A DNA stretch of 64,000 nt from Osedax fenrisi. Lineage: Eukaryota; Annelida; Polychaeta; Sabellida; Siboglinidae. Positions 25,560 to 36,556 of this stretch are shown here, piece after piece (position 1 is the stretch's first letter; each line of letters starts with the position of its first letter). The position numbers and the translations under genes are program-made. The DNA lies in assembly GCA_964019155.1 (NCBI GenBank), contig OZ025245.1, forward strand, positions 5,571,223 through 5,635,222. The letters run 5' to 3'. The notes beneath the pieces were generated by a model, which ran no database searches, was not told the origin of the DNA, and was given only the letters and a program-made list of their open reading frames with translations.

Positions 25560-26890
25560 TTCTCTATGGTGGTGTAATTTTCTTGGGGTTAGTTGTAGAT
25601 GTTGATCGTATTTTATGTCTTGTACGTCATAGGATGTTTCCCGTATGGGTACACATGACATATGATTCTGGTTCGTTTCTTGACAATGGTAGCTGGGGAT
25701 CATGTGAATTTTAAGGAGTCTCGAATTTGACAGATTTGAACGTTATGTACGATGTATGCAGTTTTCTTGCAAGTAATGTCATCTAGTTAATTTATGTCTG
25801 TTTGATGTGTTTGTAGTTTCGTGCGTTCTGATGTTTGGATTGATGTAAGAGTAGGTGTAGAGGGCTGGGGTCATCATATTTTGAGGGTTATTTCTCTAAG
25901 ATAGTAGTGCTTTAGTTATCTTATTGATGTCTGTATTTTTTATAATGTTCTTTATGGTCTGAACGTGTCTTTCTATGAATTCATTTGATGCTAGGTAGTG
26001 AGGACTGGATGAAATGTGGGTGATGTCCTATTAGTGGAGGACATATATGGTATGCTTCTGATGTTTGGTGGTAGTTTCCAATTGCTTATTGGATGTGTCT
26101 GGAATCTTTCGCATTGGTTGGAATACCATATTACATATAATATCATGATGTCGCCTTACTTCTTTGGTGCATATGTTATGCTGGATACCTATGCTGTAGG
26201 CTTATTTACCGATATGATGATTCCTTTGGACATCATACGCTATAGTTCTATATATACTTTAAAGTTGATTTCGACACATTTATTCGCATGTAACAAGGGT
26301 CGTACTTATTTGTCGAGGCTTATTTGAAGTGTTACGGGGAATATTCTGGTATCATTTTTGGCGGGTGGTTTTGATATAGGTGGGATTATGTCTGTGCATA
26401 ATATTTTTATGAGGCTTAGCCTTCTGCAGATGTGTCTATTAGTCATATTATAGGGGGTTGTGGGGATTCGACTATAGTGAAGTTTATATCGTATAATATG
26501 CCATTATAATTATAACATATTATTGTTATGCCGTAGGTCGCAATAGGTTTATTTTCATATGCTAAGAGTATGTATGGATAGGGGTTAGTTAAGTAGGCTT
26601 TCTAATGTTATTGTATACCTTAAAGGATAGTACATTACTTTAAGACCCTTTGTCAACTTTAAATAATATATATGTTCTATTTTTAAAGGGTATGAATAGT
26701 TTAACATAATTTAATAAAAACCTTGTATCTTATGTCCTGGTCTGCTACATGTAAGTTTGATGTAATTTAGTGGACTCCTGTTTCTTATAGTTCTTATAGT
26801 AATGTCTGCTCCTACAGAAGGATTTGAAGTTATTCATCTTTTTACAAGCATTGCATCTGAGTCCGAGAGCTGCTTCCTGTAATTATTTCA
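25560..26890 (-). pseudogene. Ty3/gypsy-like gag-pol relic (NC, PR, IN)
   Basis: Minus-strand translation gives retroelement domains in the normal order but broken. At 26810-26880 there is a nucleocapsid zinc knuckle, CNACKKMNNFKSFC, in which the CCHC histidine is N. At 26400-26665 there is a retropepsin with active-site remnant VDKGS (family DTG/DSG) and, downstream, PIATYGITIIC, INFTIVESPQPPII, a stop and LIDTSAEG. At 26000-26200 there are integrase pieces (YVIWYSN, RKIPDT). At 25850-26020 lies HISSSPHYLASNEFIERHVQ followed by TIKNIIK, the segment around the third catalytic Glu. At 25600-25720 the C-terminal domain is split over two frames (ATIVKKR, then NEPESYVMCTHTGNIL). Many stops and frameshifts occur. 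Only about 200 bp separate PR and IN, so RT and RNase H are deleted. The 103-codon plus-strand frame at 26016-26327 is a shadow. Confidence 0.85.
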
Positions 26891-26899
26891 ACATAGTTT

Positions 26900-28520
26900 T
26901 TTTTGTAGTTTTAAACTATATAATTGAAACAAAATATTAATTAGTAAATAATTTAAAGTGTTATATATTACTAACGTTAATCAGTACATGATACCGTGTT
27001 GAAACTCATCAAATAAACTGGATTGCATGTATCCAATTCTATATAATTTAAATATATTAATAAATATATATATACTTAATAGTTACTGATATTTTGAGTA
27101 ACATATATGTATATATGAGTAATTTATATATATAAAAAATAGTTAGTAGATAATTAAGTATGATAATAAATATTATATACGATTAAATAGTGATATAAAA
27201 TGAACCAAATAAAACATGCATATTGGAGTATATAAATTACCGGCAAAGATCTAAAAATTATTTAGCTGTAGTAAGTTTGGTGGTGGTAGGTGCGATATGT
27301 ATTTTTGAGACGGCCATTTTGTTGAATTCATATATGTAGAGATAAGGAAGCATTTTCTCTTTTTTTTAAATGTTTCTAAAATACTATTTATTGATTTAAA
27401 CTATTTTTTTTATTATATAAAAAAGAAAGAAAATCATATCTATTACATAAAAGTAACAAATATATATTTTACAAATAATAATTCTATTTTTGAATATGGG
27501 TTTTGTTATATTATTCATATATATGTTAATTATATATAGAAAAATAATTAGGTAGATAGCTTTGTACTTTTATCTAAACATTATATTTCTAGTAAAATGC
27601 ATTTGAAAAGTCAACAATAAATAAATTGTAAAGTAATTACATTATGCATTCAGCTAATATAAAATCAATATTATAAAATAATAGTTAATAGTTTATAAGT
27701 TAAAGTTAATAATTAATAAGTTTTTTTATCTATATATAAATGTAATTTTTATAGAATTTATATATTAGATATAAAATATTATATAACAATATATTTTAAA
27801 TATCATGCTATAAAATATGCTTTTTATGTTATTTAAAAACTTATTTAATTGGTAATTTGTTCATAGTTACTAAATAACATATATGTTATATATGCTATAT
27901 CATCAATTAATAGTACATATTAGTGATCTAAATTTTCAAATCTTTCAATTCAAGTTTCAAATCGAGTCACATCATTTTCAAACATTTATATAAATTATTA
28001 TTTCAAATCTTAAATCTAATTTTCGAGTCAATTCGAGTCACACCTATTTAATTTTCAAAAATTTGTATGGATTAAATTCACTATTTATCATAGTATTGTA
28101 GCCACATTATTATACGTAATATGTAATTTATATACTTATAAATTATATAAGTCATTATTTATATGTATATATATATACAATAAATGCTCCTTTTTTTCGA
28201 GTTTATTCCAAATTATAGTACTAATCGAACTTATTAAATATATTCCTATTATATATAATCATATTGATATACGATCAGAGTGATAGATTATTAATATAGA
28301 TGTAGGGAACTAAATTAGTGAACAAACGTATATTAATAGATAATAGATAAGGACAGGTAGCTAATTGCATATCCTAAATTATTATTATATAATACTCATG
28401 AATCGATTTTATATGATACATTGGATGGCATTTAGTGTATGATACACTCTCAATATATAACTCTATGTAGAGAAATATGTACACTTATTAACTATTTTAG
28501 TGTTTGTATATTATATATGT
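26900..28520. other. AT-rich single-copy stretch, no gene
   Basis: No open frame or structure of note. A short GC-richer island (about 27268-27345) and a cluster of ttcaaat/cgagtca echoes (27930-28050) are the only departures from AT-rich filler. Confidence 0.6.
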
Positions 28521-28529
28521 GTGTATATA

Positions 28530-29265
28530 TGCATGTATGTAGGTAGGTGTTTATTTAGTTAGATAGGTATGCAGGTAGGTATATGTGTAGATGGATAGAT
28601 AGTCAGGCAAATATGTAGGCAAGTATACAGGTGGGGAGGTAGGCAGTCAGGTATGTAGGACCTACATATATATATACATTGGGAAAGTAGATAGGTATGT
28701 ATGTAGGTAGATAGGTGGGTAGTATAGTTAGGTAGGTTGTAGGGCAGGGAGGTATGTATGTAGGTAGATATATGGATGGGTGGGTAGATAGGAGGTAGGT
28801 AGGTGGGTGATAGGGTAGTTATATAGGCAAGTAGGTTGGTAGGTAGTCATGAAGGTAGAGAGATATGGGTGGGTAGTTAGGTGGGTGGGTGGAAAGGTAG
28901 ATAGATAGTTAGGTGGGTGGTAGGGTAGTGTATGCATATAGGTAAGTAGGTACTCAGGAAGATATTTAGGTATATGAGTGGGTGGGTAGGTAAGTAGGTT
29001 GGTGGTAGGGTATGCATATAGGCAAGTAGGTGGATGGGTAGGTAGTCAGGTAGATATATGTATGGGTGGGTAGTTAGGTGGGTGGATGGATAGGTAGATA
29101 TGTGAGTAGGTAGATAGATAGGTAGGCGGGTTGTTGGGTAGGGTATGTATATGGGCATGTAGGTGGCTGGGTAGGTAGTCATGCATATACTTAGGTTGGT
29201 AAGTAGGTAGGTATATAGGTGGGTAAGTAGGTATTCATGTAGATATGTAGCTATAGTAGGTATGT
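28530..29265. repeat. Degenerate TAGG/GTAG-type minisatellite
   Basis: About 735 bp made of 4-bp tagg, gtag and gggt variants with longer echoes. For example, gggtgggtagttaggtgggt recurs near 28867 and 29065, and gtatgcatatagg near 28930 and 29008. The plus strand is nearly free of C. Minus-strand frames read PTHLPTY-type repeats because this repeat lacks stops there. They are not genes. Confidence 0.9.
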
Positions 29266-29339
29266 AGGAAATCTGCAATGGAATTTGTTTATGTTTACTG
29301 TGCTCTCACATTATACTTTGTTTGTAGAAGTAAAGGGGA

Positions 29340-29567
29340 TCAACTGTATATTAGATGATGGGAAGTTTTTACTATCAATAAATTCAATAATTTATGTGAC
29401 AAACATTGTTTTATGATTTGAAAGTCTTCGAATACAGGAATTGGTAAAGATTTGATGTCTTCAAACATTTTTTTGGTGATTTGAATGTCTTCGAATACAT
29501 GACATGGTAGAGATTTGATGTCTCCAAACATTTTTTTAATGATTTGAAAGTCTTCGAAGACAAGCAA
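29340..29567 (-). CDS. 63-bp in-frame tandem repeat ORF, unidentified
   Basis: The open frame of 75 codons contains two and a half copies of a 21-residue unit: VFEDFQIIKKMFGDIKSLPC, then VFEDIQITKKMFEDIKSLPI, then VFEDFQIIKQ. The DNA period is about 63 bp, a multiple of three, and differences between units are substitutions that keep the frame open. Each unit is mixed charged/hydrophobic and could form a helix. I do not recognise a family. It lies about 125 bp downstream of the exon-like segment at 29691-29904 on the same strand, so the two might belong to one gene. It could equally be a short minisatellite that happens to lack stops. Confidence 0.3.
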   Translation of the reverse strand: MLVFEDFQIIKKMFGDIKSLPCHVFEDIQITKKMFEDIKSLPIPVFEDFQIIKQCLSHKLLNLLIVKTSHHLIYS

Positions 29568-29690
29568 AGATTTGAATTTTTAGATCACTAGTACATATTA
29601 CAATTTGTTCTGATATTAACTAATTTATCCATTGAGATCCTCTTAATTAATAAATATATATATATATTTATATACACAAAATTAATTTAC

Positions 29691-29904
29691 CTTACTATGG
29701 CAAGCTTTTTCGGCACTTTATGAATCGCATTCTCAGATCATTTATATCTCTCATCACATTTAGTAGAGCACCAGACATGCATACTATATCGTCCATCGAC
29801 TGCTGTATATAGTTCTTTATAGGCACCCACGATACGTCATTTATGAGATGACATTCAGAGAGGAACATATCTCGCCAGGTTCACTTTATTGCCCCAACAG
29901 TGTC
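29691..29904 (-). pseudogene. Exon-like segment of an unidentified protein
   Basis: The minus strand has an acceptor-like tatattcag, then an almost fully open frame reading DTVGAIK, one TGA stop, TWRDMFLSECHLINDVSWVP, IKNYIQQSMDDIVCMSGALL, NVMRDINDLRMRFIKCRKSL and P, then TAG. A donor-like aag/gtaaat follows. Base composition is near 45% GC by eye, far above the surroundings, and codon use looks normal for coding DNA. The single TGA in mid-exon argues for a decayed gene, a sequencing error, or a non-standard start after it. I do not recognise the family. It could be a piece of a host gene or of a transposon. Confidence 0.45.
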
Positions 29905-29969
29905 CTGAATATAGAAATTAGAAAAATATAGATAAGTATAAATATAGATAACTATATTTATTAATATAT

Positions 29970-30835
29970 ATATAAGTTAAATTTGTTTTATAAATAAAAT
30001 TACTTATTGGCGGAATAAGTCTTAATAGATTACTAAATAAGTCGTCAGAGATTACTTTAATAAATTAATATGAGTAATTAAGAATTAAGTAATATCACTA
30101 CTCATTAGTAACCTCGTACCACTTGTAAAGTTAAGTGTTTTCATAATCCTACAATTATTATTCTAATATTTATATTTAATCATTAATTATTGATGGAAAA
30201 TATAATATATACAAATATGTATATAAATAATAAATCTAGATTAGAAATTAAAATAATTTAAGATAACTATAATGTTAAATTCATAAATAATACTTTTAGA
30301 ATAAACTAAATTTAATAAGACGTACTAGATTACATAGTCCGAAATGACCTCGTACAAGATTAATTTTAGATAAGTTTTTTTATAGATAAGTTAAATTGGT
30401 CTATAAATAAAATTACTTATTGACGAAATAAGTCAATAGATTACTCAAAAAGTCGTCAGAGATTACTTTATAAATTTATATGAGTAATTAATAATTAAAT
30501 TATTATGGCACGAGGTAATTAGAATGTACGTAATTTAAAAGTACGACTTATTACTAAGTTATTAAATAAGTTATTAGTACTCTCTTACGACTTGTAAAAT
30601 TAAGTGTTTTCATAATTATAGAATTATTCTAATATTTATATTTAATTATTAATTACTGATGGAAAATATAATATATATATATATGTATATATGTATATAA
30701 ATGATGACTATAGAGTCGAAATTAAAATAATCTAAGATAATTATAATATTAAATTCATAAATAATACTTTTAGAATAAATTTAATAAGACGTACTAGATT
30801 ATATAGTCCGAAATGATCTCGTACAAGATTACTTT
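29970..30835. repeat. Two-unit tandem duplication of about 415-470 bp
   Basis: ataaaattacttattg, agtcgtcagagattacttta, aagtgttttcataat, attgatggaaaatataatat (with c for t in unit 2) and gacgtactagatta recur in the same order starting near 29975 and 30390. Unit 2 has about 55 bp of insertions. No coding potential. Confidence 0.85.
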
Positions 30836-30839
30836 CTAC

Positions 30840-32245
30840 CGTAATTAATACTAAACATGTTATTAAAATATAAGTTATAAATCATACTATAATTATGATG
30901 TATAAATATTAATTATTAAACACTATATGATTATACAGATAATAATATACTAAACATAATAATATAATTTTAACACTAAATGAATACGATTTTATTAATT
31001 TTATAGTTAATAAATTATCATATTTAAAATTATACTATAATAAATTATTATAAAATAATTATCAACAATTATGTATACATTACTAAACAAGTAATATTAT
31101 AGTAAATATATTATGTGTATTAATAATACTATTATATTATGAATTTTTATTATATATAATGATTATCATTATGATAAGTAAATAAATATTAAGAATGTAA
31201 ATTGAGCATTACTGTAATGATTACATCATTTATTTAATTAATATAAATTAATTTAATAAATGATTTATCTAGTTGACAATATTATAAATTTAACAATAAT
31301 TTATGTTATACAATTATCAATAATCATTTTTATAATTATATTTCATATAATATTATACACAACATTTAAAATATGTCTAGTGAGCATGTTTTAGATTTAG
31401 AGTTTAAAATCGCGTTATTGTATTTGTATGGTGTTTATTAGTTATGTGTATTTGCACATAATATAATATATTATTAATATATTGATTAATTCAAATCTAA
31501 TTTAATACTGTTACTCGAGTAATCAAAATAAAAAGTTTCCATATTTTATTCACAATACTATTATTATAACTTTAATATTCACAATTATTTATTATAAATT
31601 AAATTATTGTATTAATAATTATTACGAAAAATAAATTTAATAATATAAAGCAGATTTAAAAACACATGTTATATTCAATTATTGAATATTTCAAATTGTA
31701 TTTTTTAAATAATTTAAAATATATAGATAATATTAAAAATGTTGTATATAATTAACTGTTAATTCAATTTACAATTTAATTTATAAATATATTATATTAA
31801 TAAAAAACTAACATATAATTGTCTGTATAACTTGTTTAGATGAATATATTCAAATGAATTAAAATTATAGTTTATTTACATCAATGATTAAAATAACGCA
31901 TGCGCATTGAATATTCTCATTATAATATGAAACTAGAGTATATGATTCATCATAAATAATGGATACCTAGTAGCGGATTATATGCAATCTTAATTGTAAC
32001 CCCATTCGTGTTTATTATGCATGAATAAAATTGAATACCATTCCGGTATACTTTGCGTGGGTTTTTTTAGGTTGACAATTATTTTGTATATTTGTCATTA
32101 ATGATTATTTTATAAAACCAAATATGGAACATTATATTATATATATTAATTAAGTATAATATAAAATTTCAAATTGATACCTATTGTTAAAAAAAGGTAT
32201 GCCCATTAGGTATATTTTTGATTGTCAGCCGTTCCCGTAAAGAAT

Positions 32246-32280
<35 letters not shown>

Positions 32281-32340
32281 ATAGGTATGTAATAAAATTA
32301 TTTCTCAAAATGTAAAAAAAATATTTGTAAAATTATTATA
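30840..32340. other. AT-rich single-copy stretch, no gene
   Basis: No gene, tandem array or inverted repeat of note is visible. A (TA)n run lies at about 32250-32277. A GC-richer short tract (31970-32070) has no open frame. Confidence 0.6.
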
Positions 32341-32354
32341 GAATAAGTATATGT

Positions 32355-33122
32355 TAATTTAATATTATCACATACTATATATTCATTTAATTAATACTAT
32401 TTAATAAATTATATATGAAAATACTATTTAATAAATCACTTGTGAATGTATTATTATTTATGAAATATTTCAAAATCAATTAATTATATACTATTCCAGT
32501 ATATATTAATGTATTATTAAATAAATACTAGAAAAATAGTTAATATATTAATTTATAATTTAAGAACAATTTATAAAGCTATTTTTGTAATCTTATTTTT
32601 TAAATTTATAAATTATGTATTAATTTAATGTATTATTAAATAACTAGAAACATATTATATATATAAATAGTTTAATATATTAATTTATATATATACATAA
32701 ATAATTACAAATCATTAATCCTGTGATTAATTCTCTGGTTAACAGTGTACAATATAACATAATTATACTTTTCCATTATAAATATATTTATATAATGTTG
32801 GCTAAACTATGTATCATATATTATATACCATTTCACTAAATTCAACATATATGACTAGTTTATGGGTAATTCGTTATAATTTTGTTAGAATTATTTAAAA
32901 AAGTATATAGTTAATATATAGTTATCATAGCCCAAAACCCCCCTCATGATATCTACCAAAATACCCTCATCGCATATACTATTGTTATGTTATCTTTATT
33001 CTATTATATAATTAATATTTTTAATTGATTTTTATTTCATTTTATGTAGAATATTTAGTAGTTTAATATAATAAAAAAATTATCATAAAAATGTTATTAA
33101 TTGTTTTGTAATTTACCATTAA
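32355..33122. repeat. Segmental repeat, copy 1
   Basis: The block from ttaatttaatattatcacat to ttgttttgtaatttaccatt is repeated almost exactly at 34232-35003. Its second half (from acagtgtacaatataacata, about 32745) occurs a third time at 33585-33962. It includes cccaaaacccccctcatgat and ataccctcatcgcatatac, diverged complements of the G-rich motif at 2007. Confidence 0.93.
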
Positions 33123-33290
33123 CTCTACGCAATTTATTACAATAATATAGCAGAAAATGCACTTTTTACATAATCGATAATATTATTCAATATATTTAAT
33201 TTTTCTTAAAATATTAGGTAACATAAACATTATACACAGTTCGTTAATGTAAAATATTTTCATATCTATTACCGTTGTGATTATATTGCC

Positions 33291-33348
33291 ATCGACCAAA
33301 ACCCCCTCATTGCCCAAAACCCCCTCACGTCCCCTATATAGATTCATT
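33291..33348 (-). other. C-rich transposon-like end (complement of 2007 motif)
   Basis: Two tandem versions, accaaaaccccctca and gcccaaaaccccctcacgtc, are followed by ccctatata. This is the reverse complement of the block starting at 2007, including the flanking TATA. It is likely the end of an element of the same family. Confidence 0.5.
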
Positions 33349-33469
33349 TATTATCCTTCATATTACATAATTTAGTTATATTTTACTATAATTTAGTTAT
33401 AATCTAATGTTACACTAATTTATTTTATATATTCACTTGATGAGATATATTTCATTTTTACAGAAGCTA

Positions 33470-33564
33470 CCATGGTGCATACCAAGTGTTCACAGGATGA
33501 AGTCATCGAGGGGTTTGGCAAATTTCTGCGGGCAAATAAAAGACAAAATATTGAAATAAATTAA
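33470..33564 (+). CDS. Short exon-like fragment with ATG in Kozak context
   Basis: After an acceptor-like tttttacag, the sequence aagctaccatgg places an ATG in strong animal context (ACCATGG). The frame continues as MVHTKCSQDEVIEGFGKFLR, then ANKRQNIEIN and TAA, 30 codons in all. The first 80 bp are much more GC-rich than the flanks. No family is recognised and the frame ends in AT-rich filler, so this could be a truncated first coding exon, a fragment carried by a transposon (a C-rich end lies 120 bp upstream), or chance. Confidence 0.3.
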
Positions 33565-33584
33565 AAATTATATATAATTTTACA

Positions 33585-33962
33585 GTGTACAATATAACAT
33601 AATTATACTTTTCCATTATAAATATATTTATATAATGTTGGCTAAACTATGTATCATAAACTATATACCATTTCACTAAATTCAACATATATGACTAGTT
33701 TATGGGTAATTCGTTATAATTTTGTTAGAATTATTTAAAAAAGTATATAGTTAATATATAGTTATCATCGCCCAAAACCCCCCTCATGATATCAACCAAA
33801 ATACCCTCATCGCATATACTATTTTTATGTTATCTTTATTCTATTATATAATTAATATTTTTAATTGATTTTTATTTCATTTTATGTAGAATATTTAGTA
33901 GTTTAATATAATAAAAAATTATCATAAAAATGTTATTAATTGTTTTGTAATTTACCATTAAC
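33585..33962. repeat. Segmental repeat, middle partial copy
   Basis: Nearly identical to 32745-33122 and 34625-35003. It continues, like the third copy, into atattacatatttatacc and then the 49-bp minisatellite. Confidence 0.93.
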
Positions 33963-33989
33963 ATATTACATATTTATACCATTACATAT

Positions 33990-34207
33990 TTCTCTAGATT
34001 ATCTCAAGTTTATAACTCAAGAACTTCTCATCACAGATGTCTCTAGATTATCTCAAGTTTATAACTCGAGAACTTCTCATCACATATTTCTCTAGATTAT
34101 CTCAAGTTTATAACTCAAGAACTTCTCATCACATATGTCTCTAGATTATCTCAAGTTTATAACTCAAGAACTTCTCATCACATATTTCTCTAGATTATCT
34201 CGAGTTG
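33990..34207. repeat. 49-bp minisatellite, array 1 (about 4.4 units)
   Basis: Units contain tctctagattatctcaagtt and aactcaagaacttctcatca and end alternately in catatg and catatt. The array ends at ctcgagttg and runs straight into (TAG)n. Confidence 0.93.
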
Positions 34208-34236
34208 TAGTAGTAGTAGTAGTAGTAGTAGTAGTA
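34208..34236. repeat. (TAG)n at a duplication junction
   Basis: About ten TAG units sit exactly between the 49-bp minisatellite and the start of the second full copy of the segmental repeat. Confidence 0.95.
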
Positions 34237-35003
34237 ATTTAATATTATCACATACTATATATTCATTTAATTAATACTATTTAATAAATTATATATGAAA
34301 ATACTATTTAATAAATCACTTGTGAATGTATTATTAATTATGAAATATTTCAAAATCAATTAATTATATACTATTCCAGTATATATTAATGTATTATTAA
34401 ATAAATACTAGAAAAATAGTTAATATATTAATTTATAATTTAAGAACAATTTATAAAGCTATTTTTGTAATCTTATTTTTTAAATTTATAAATTATGTAT
34501 TAATTTAATGTATTATTAAATAACTAGAAACATATTATATATATAAATAGTTTAATATATTAATTTATATATATACATAAATAATTACAAATCATTAATC
34601 CTGTGATTAATTCTCTGGTTAACAGTGTACAATATAACATAATTATACTTTTCCATTATAAATATATTTATATAATGTTGGCTAAACTATGTATCATAAA
34701 CTATATACCATTTCACTAAATTCAACATATATGACTAGTTTATGGGTAATTCGTTATAATTTTGTTAGAATTATTTAAAAAAGTATATAGTTAATATATA
34801 GTTATCATCGCCCAAAACCCCCCTCATGATATCGACCAAAATACCCTCATCGCATATACTATTGTTATGTTATCTTTATTCTATTATATAATTAATATTT
34901 TTAATTGATTTTTATTTCATTTTATGTAGAATATTTAGTAGTTTAATATAATAAAAAAATTATCATAAAAATGTTATTAATTGTTTTGTAATTTACCATT
35001 AAC
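34232..35003. repeat. Segmental repeat, copy 3 (full)
   Basis: Matches 32350-33122 with only scattered changes, for example ttattaattatg instead of ttattatttatg near 34335. It is followed by the second 49-bp array. Confidence 0.93.
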
Positions 35004-35029
35004 ATATTACATATTTATACCATTACATA

Positions 35030-35400
35030 TTTATCTAGATTATCTCAAGTTTATAACTCAAGAACTTCTCATCACATATGTCTCTAGATTATCTCAAGTT
35101 TGTAACTCAAGAACTTCTCATCACATATTTCTCTAGATTATCTCAAGTTTATAACTCAAGAACTTCTCATCACATATGTCTCTAGATTATCTCAAGTTTA
35201 TAACTCAAGAACTTCTCATCACATATTTCTCTAGATTATCTCAAGTTTATAACTCAAGAACTTCTCATCACATATGTCTCTAGATTATCTCAAGTTTATA
35301 ACTCAAGAACTTCTCATCACATATTTCTCGAGATTATCTCGAGTATAACTCAAGAATTTCTTGTCACATATTTCTCGAGATTATCTCGAATTTATATCTG
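35030..35400. repeat. 49-bp minisatellite, array 2 (about 7.5 units)
   Basis: Same unit as 33990-34207, expanded further. The last units drift (tctcgagattatctcgagt) into a set of ctcgaga palindromes up to about 35490. Confidence 0.93.
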
Positions 35401-35500
35401 GAGAATTTCTGCTTTAAAAAAAGTTGACAAATGTACAAGATATTCTTGAGAATAAATAACTAGAATTTCTCGAGATTTTCTCGTTATTTGAATACTGGGT

Positions 35501-35648
35501 AAAGTCATCAACAATAGAACTAAAGTAGTTTTTCTGAAAACATTCTCTCTGTAGAGATAAGGGGCAACTTTAAGCCTCTGAAAGCTAAGTACAAGATGTG
35601 TAAAGTCATCAACAATAGAACTAAAGTAGTTTTTCTGAAAACATTATA
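35501..35648. repeat. 99-bp duplication
   Basis: gtaaagtcatcaacaataga followed by actaaagtagtttttctgaa occurs at 35501 and 35600. No gene is recognised. The intervening part has a modest GC island. Confidence 0.85.
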
Positions 35649-35718
35649 TTATTCTAACCCATTATACAAGCACCCTATCAGATAATGACACGCAATCTAT
35701 CAATTAATACCATATAGG

Positions 35719-35742
35719 GTAGTAGTAGTAGTAGTAGTAGTA

Positions 35743-35787
<45 letters not shown>

Positions 35788-35820
35788 GTAGTAGTAGTAG
35801 TTAAATGAAGTAGTAGTAGG
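35719..35820. repeat. (TAG)n tract at a LINE 3' end
   Basis: About 27 TAG units with three interruptions. On the minus strand this is (CTA)n following the LINE fragment at 35821-36190. Confidence 0.95.
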
Positions 35821-36190
35821 ACAAAATATTATATGAATATATATTTATATTTTTTAATTTAGTATACCAATGTAGGTGTTGTTGTAACATAAGTTCATTT
35901 ATACTGATCGTATCGTATATTGATTTTTGTGGTAATTTATATAATACGCGCATTGACGATCGAATTATTTTATTTAATGGCATTAACTGATAAGCAGGTA
36001 AATTAATTAAAAGTATGTTACAACTTACTTATTGTAACTATATAGATATAACTAAGCTTTGAATTAGAAATGTACATGTATTATTAGTTATTGTTTTTCT
36101 TATCATTCTAATATTATGCAATTGATAGTTGGCTGATTTTACTTTTGCGTTTATGAACATATTAAGAATCTTATCAATTGATACTCCGAA
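35821..36190 (-). pseudogene. L2/CR1-like LINE RT C-terminal relic
   Basis: One continuous minus-strand frame shows FGVSIDKILN, then KVKSANYQLHNIRMIRKTIT, TFLIQSLVIS, two stops with SCNILLINLPAYQL, then MPLNKIIRSSMRVLYKLPQ and ISINELMLQQHLHW. The order LGV-D, SA-YHLHNIR-IRK, LVIS-LDYCNSLLY, LPAYQL, then a basic IR--VR-IY-LP segment is characteristic of the region after the catalytic core in L2/CR1-group reverse transcriptases. The core itself is missing, two stops are in frame, and the 3' side runs into (CTA)n. The Asp-Tyr of the LDYCN motif is degraded. Function is lost. Confidence 0.8.
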
Positions 36191-36394
36191 ATTGTGTTAT
36201 TTATCTGATAGTTTTTATTGTGTATCAAATTATTTTCGTTTTATATACAAAACAATGATTCTGGTAACTATATTAATCTTATGAAAACTGAGAATAAAAC
36301 TTAAATAATGCCTTTAATAAGCATGAGTTAATGCATTTTATGGAGTCTGAGAATTCTTCGACGGTTTATGTAACCCATTCTATGACTTAAACGA

Positions 36395-36556
36395 TAAGTT
36401 TGATATTGAGCCTGCATCGTGTATTTAGGTATTGATACTGAGACTGAATCGATGCTTTAGGTAACCTAGACTGAGACTGAATCGATGCTTTATGTATAGA
36501 GACTGAGTATATGTGTGTAGGTTATGTATGTTTGTGTGTGTATGTGTGTGTTTCTA
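36395..36556. repeat. Short duplication and GT-rich tract
   Basis: actgagactgaatcgatgct occurs at about 36438 and 36470, 32-33 bp apart. A tgtgtgtatgtgtgtg-rich tract follows at 36509-36556. Confidence 0.8.

Noticed and set aside
26016..26327. 103-codon plus-strand frame
   Set aside because: Lies opposite the decayed integrase on the minus strand, which has real family motifs.
28728..29278. Minus frames rich in PTHLPTY
   Set aside because: Translation of the TAGG-type minisatellite; no stop codons are possible in that repeat phase.
33990..35400. CRISPR-like array of 49-bp units
   Set aside because: Units are contiguous with no unique spacers, and the context is eukaryotic.
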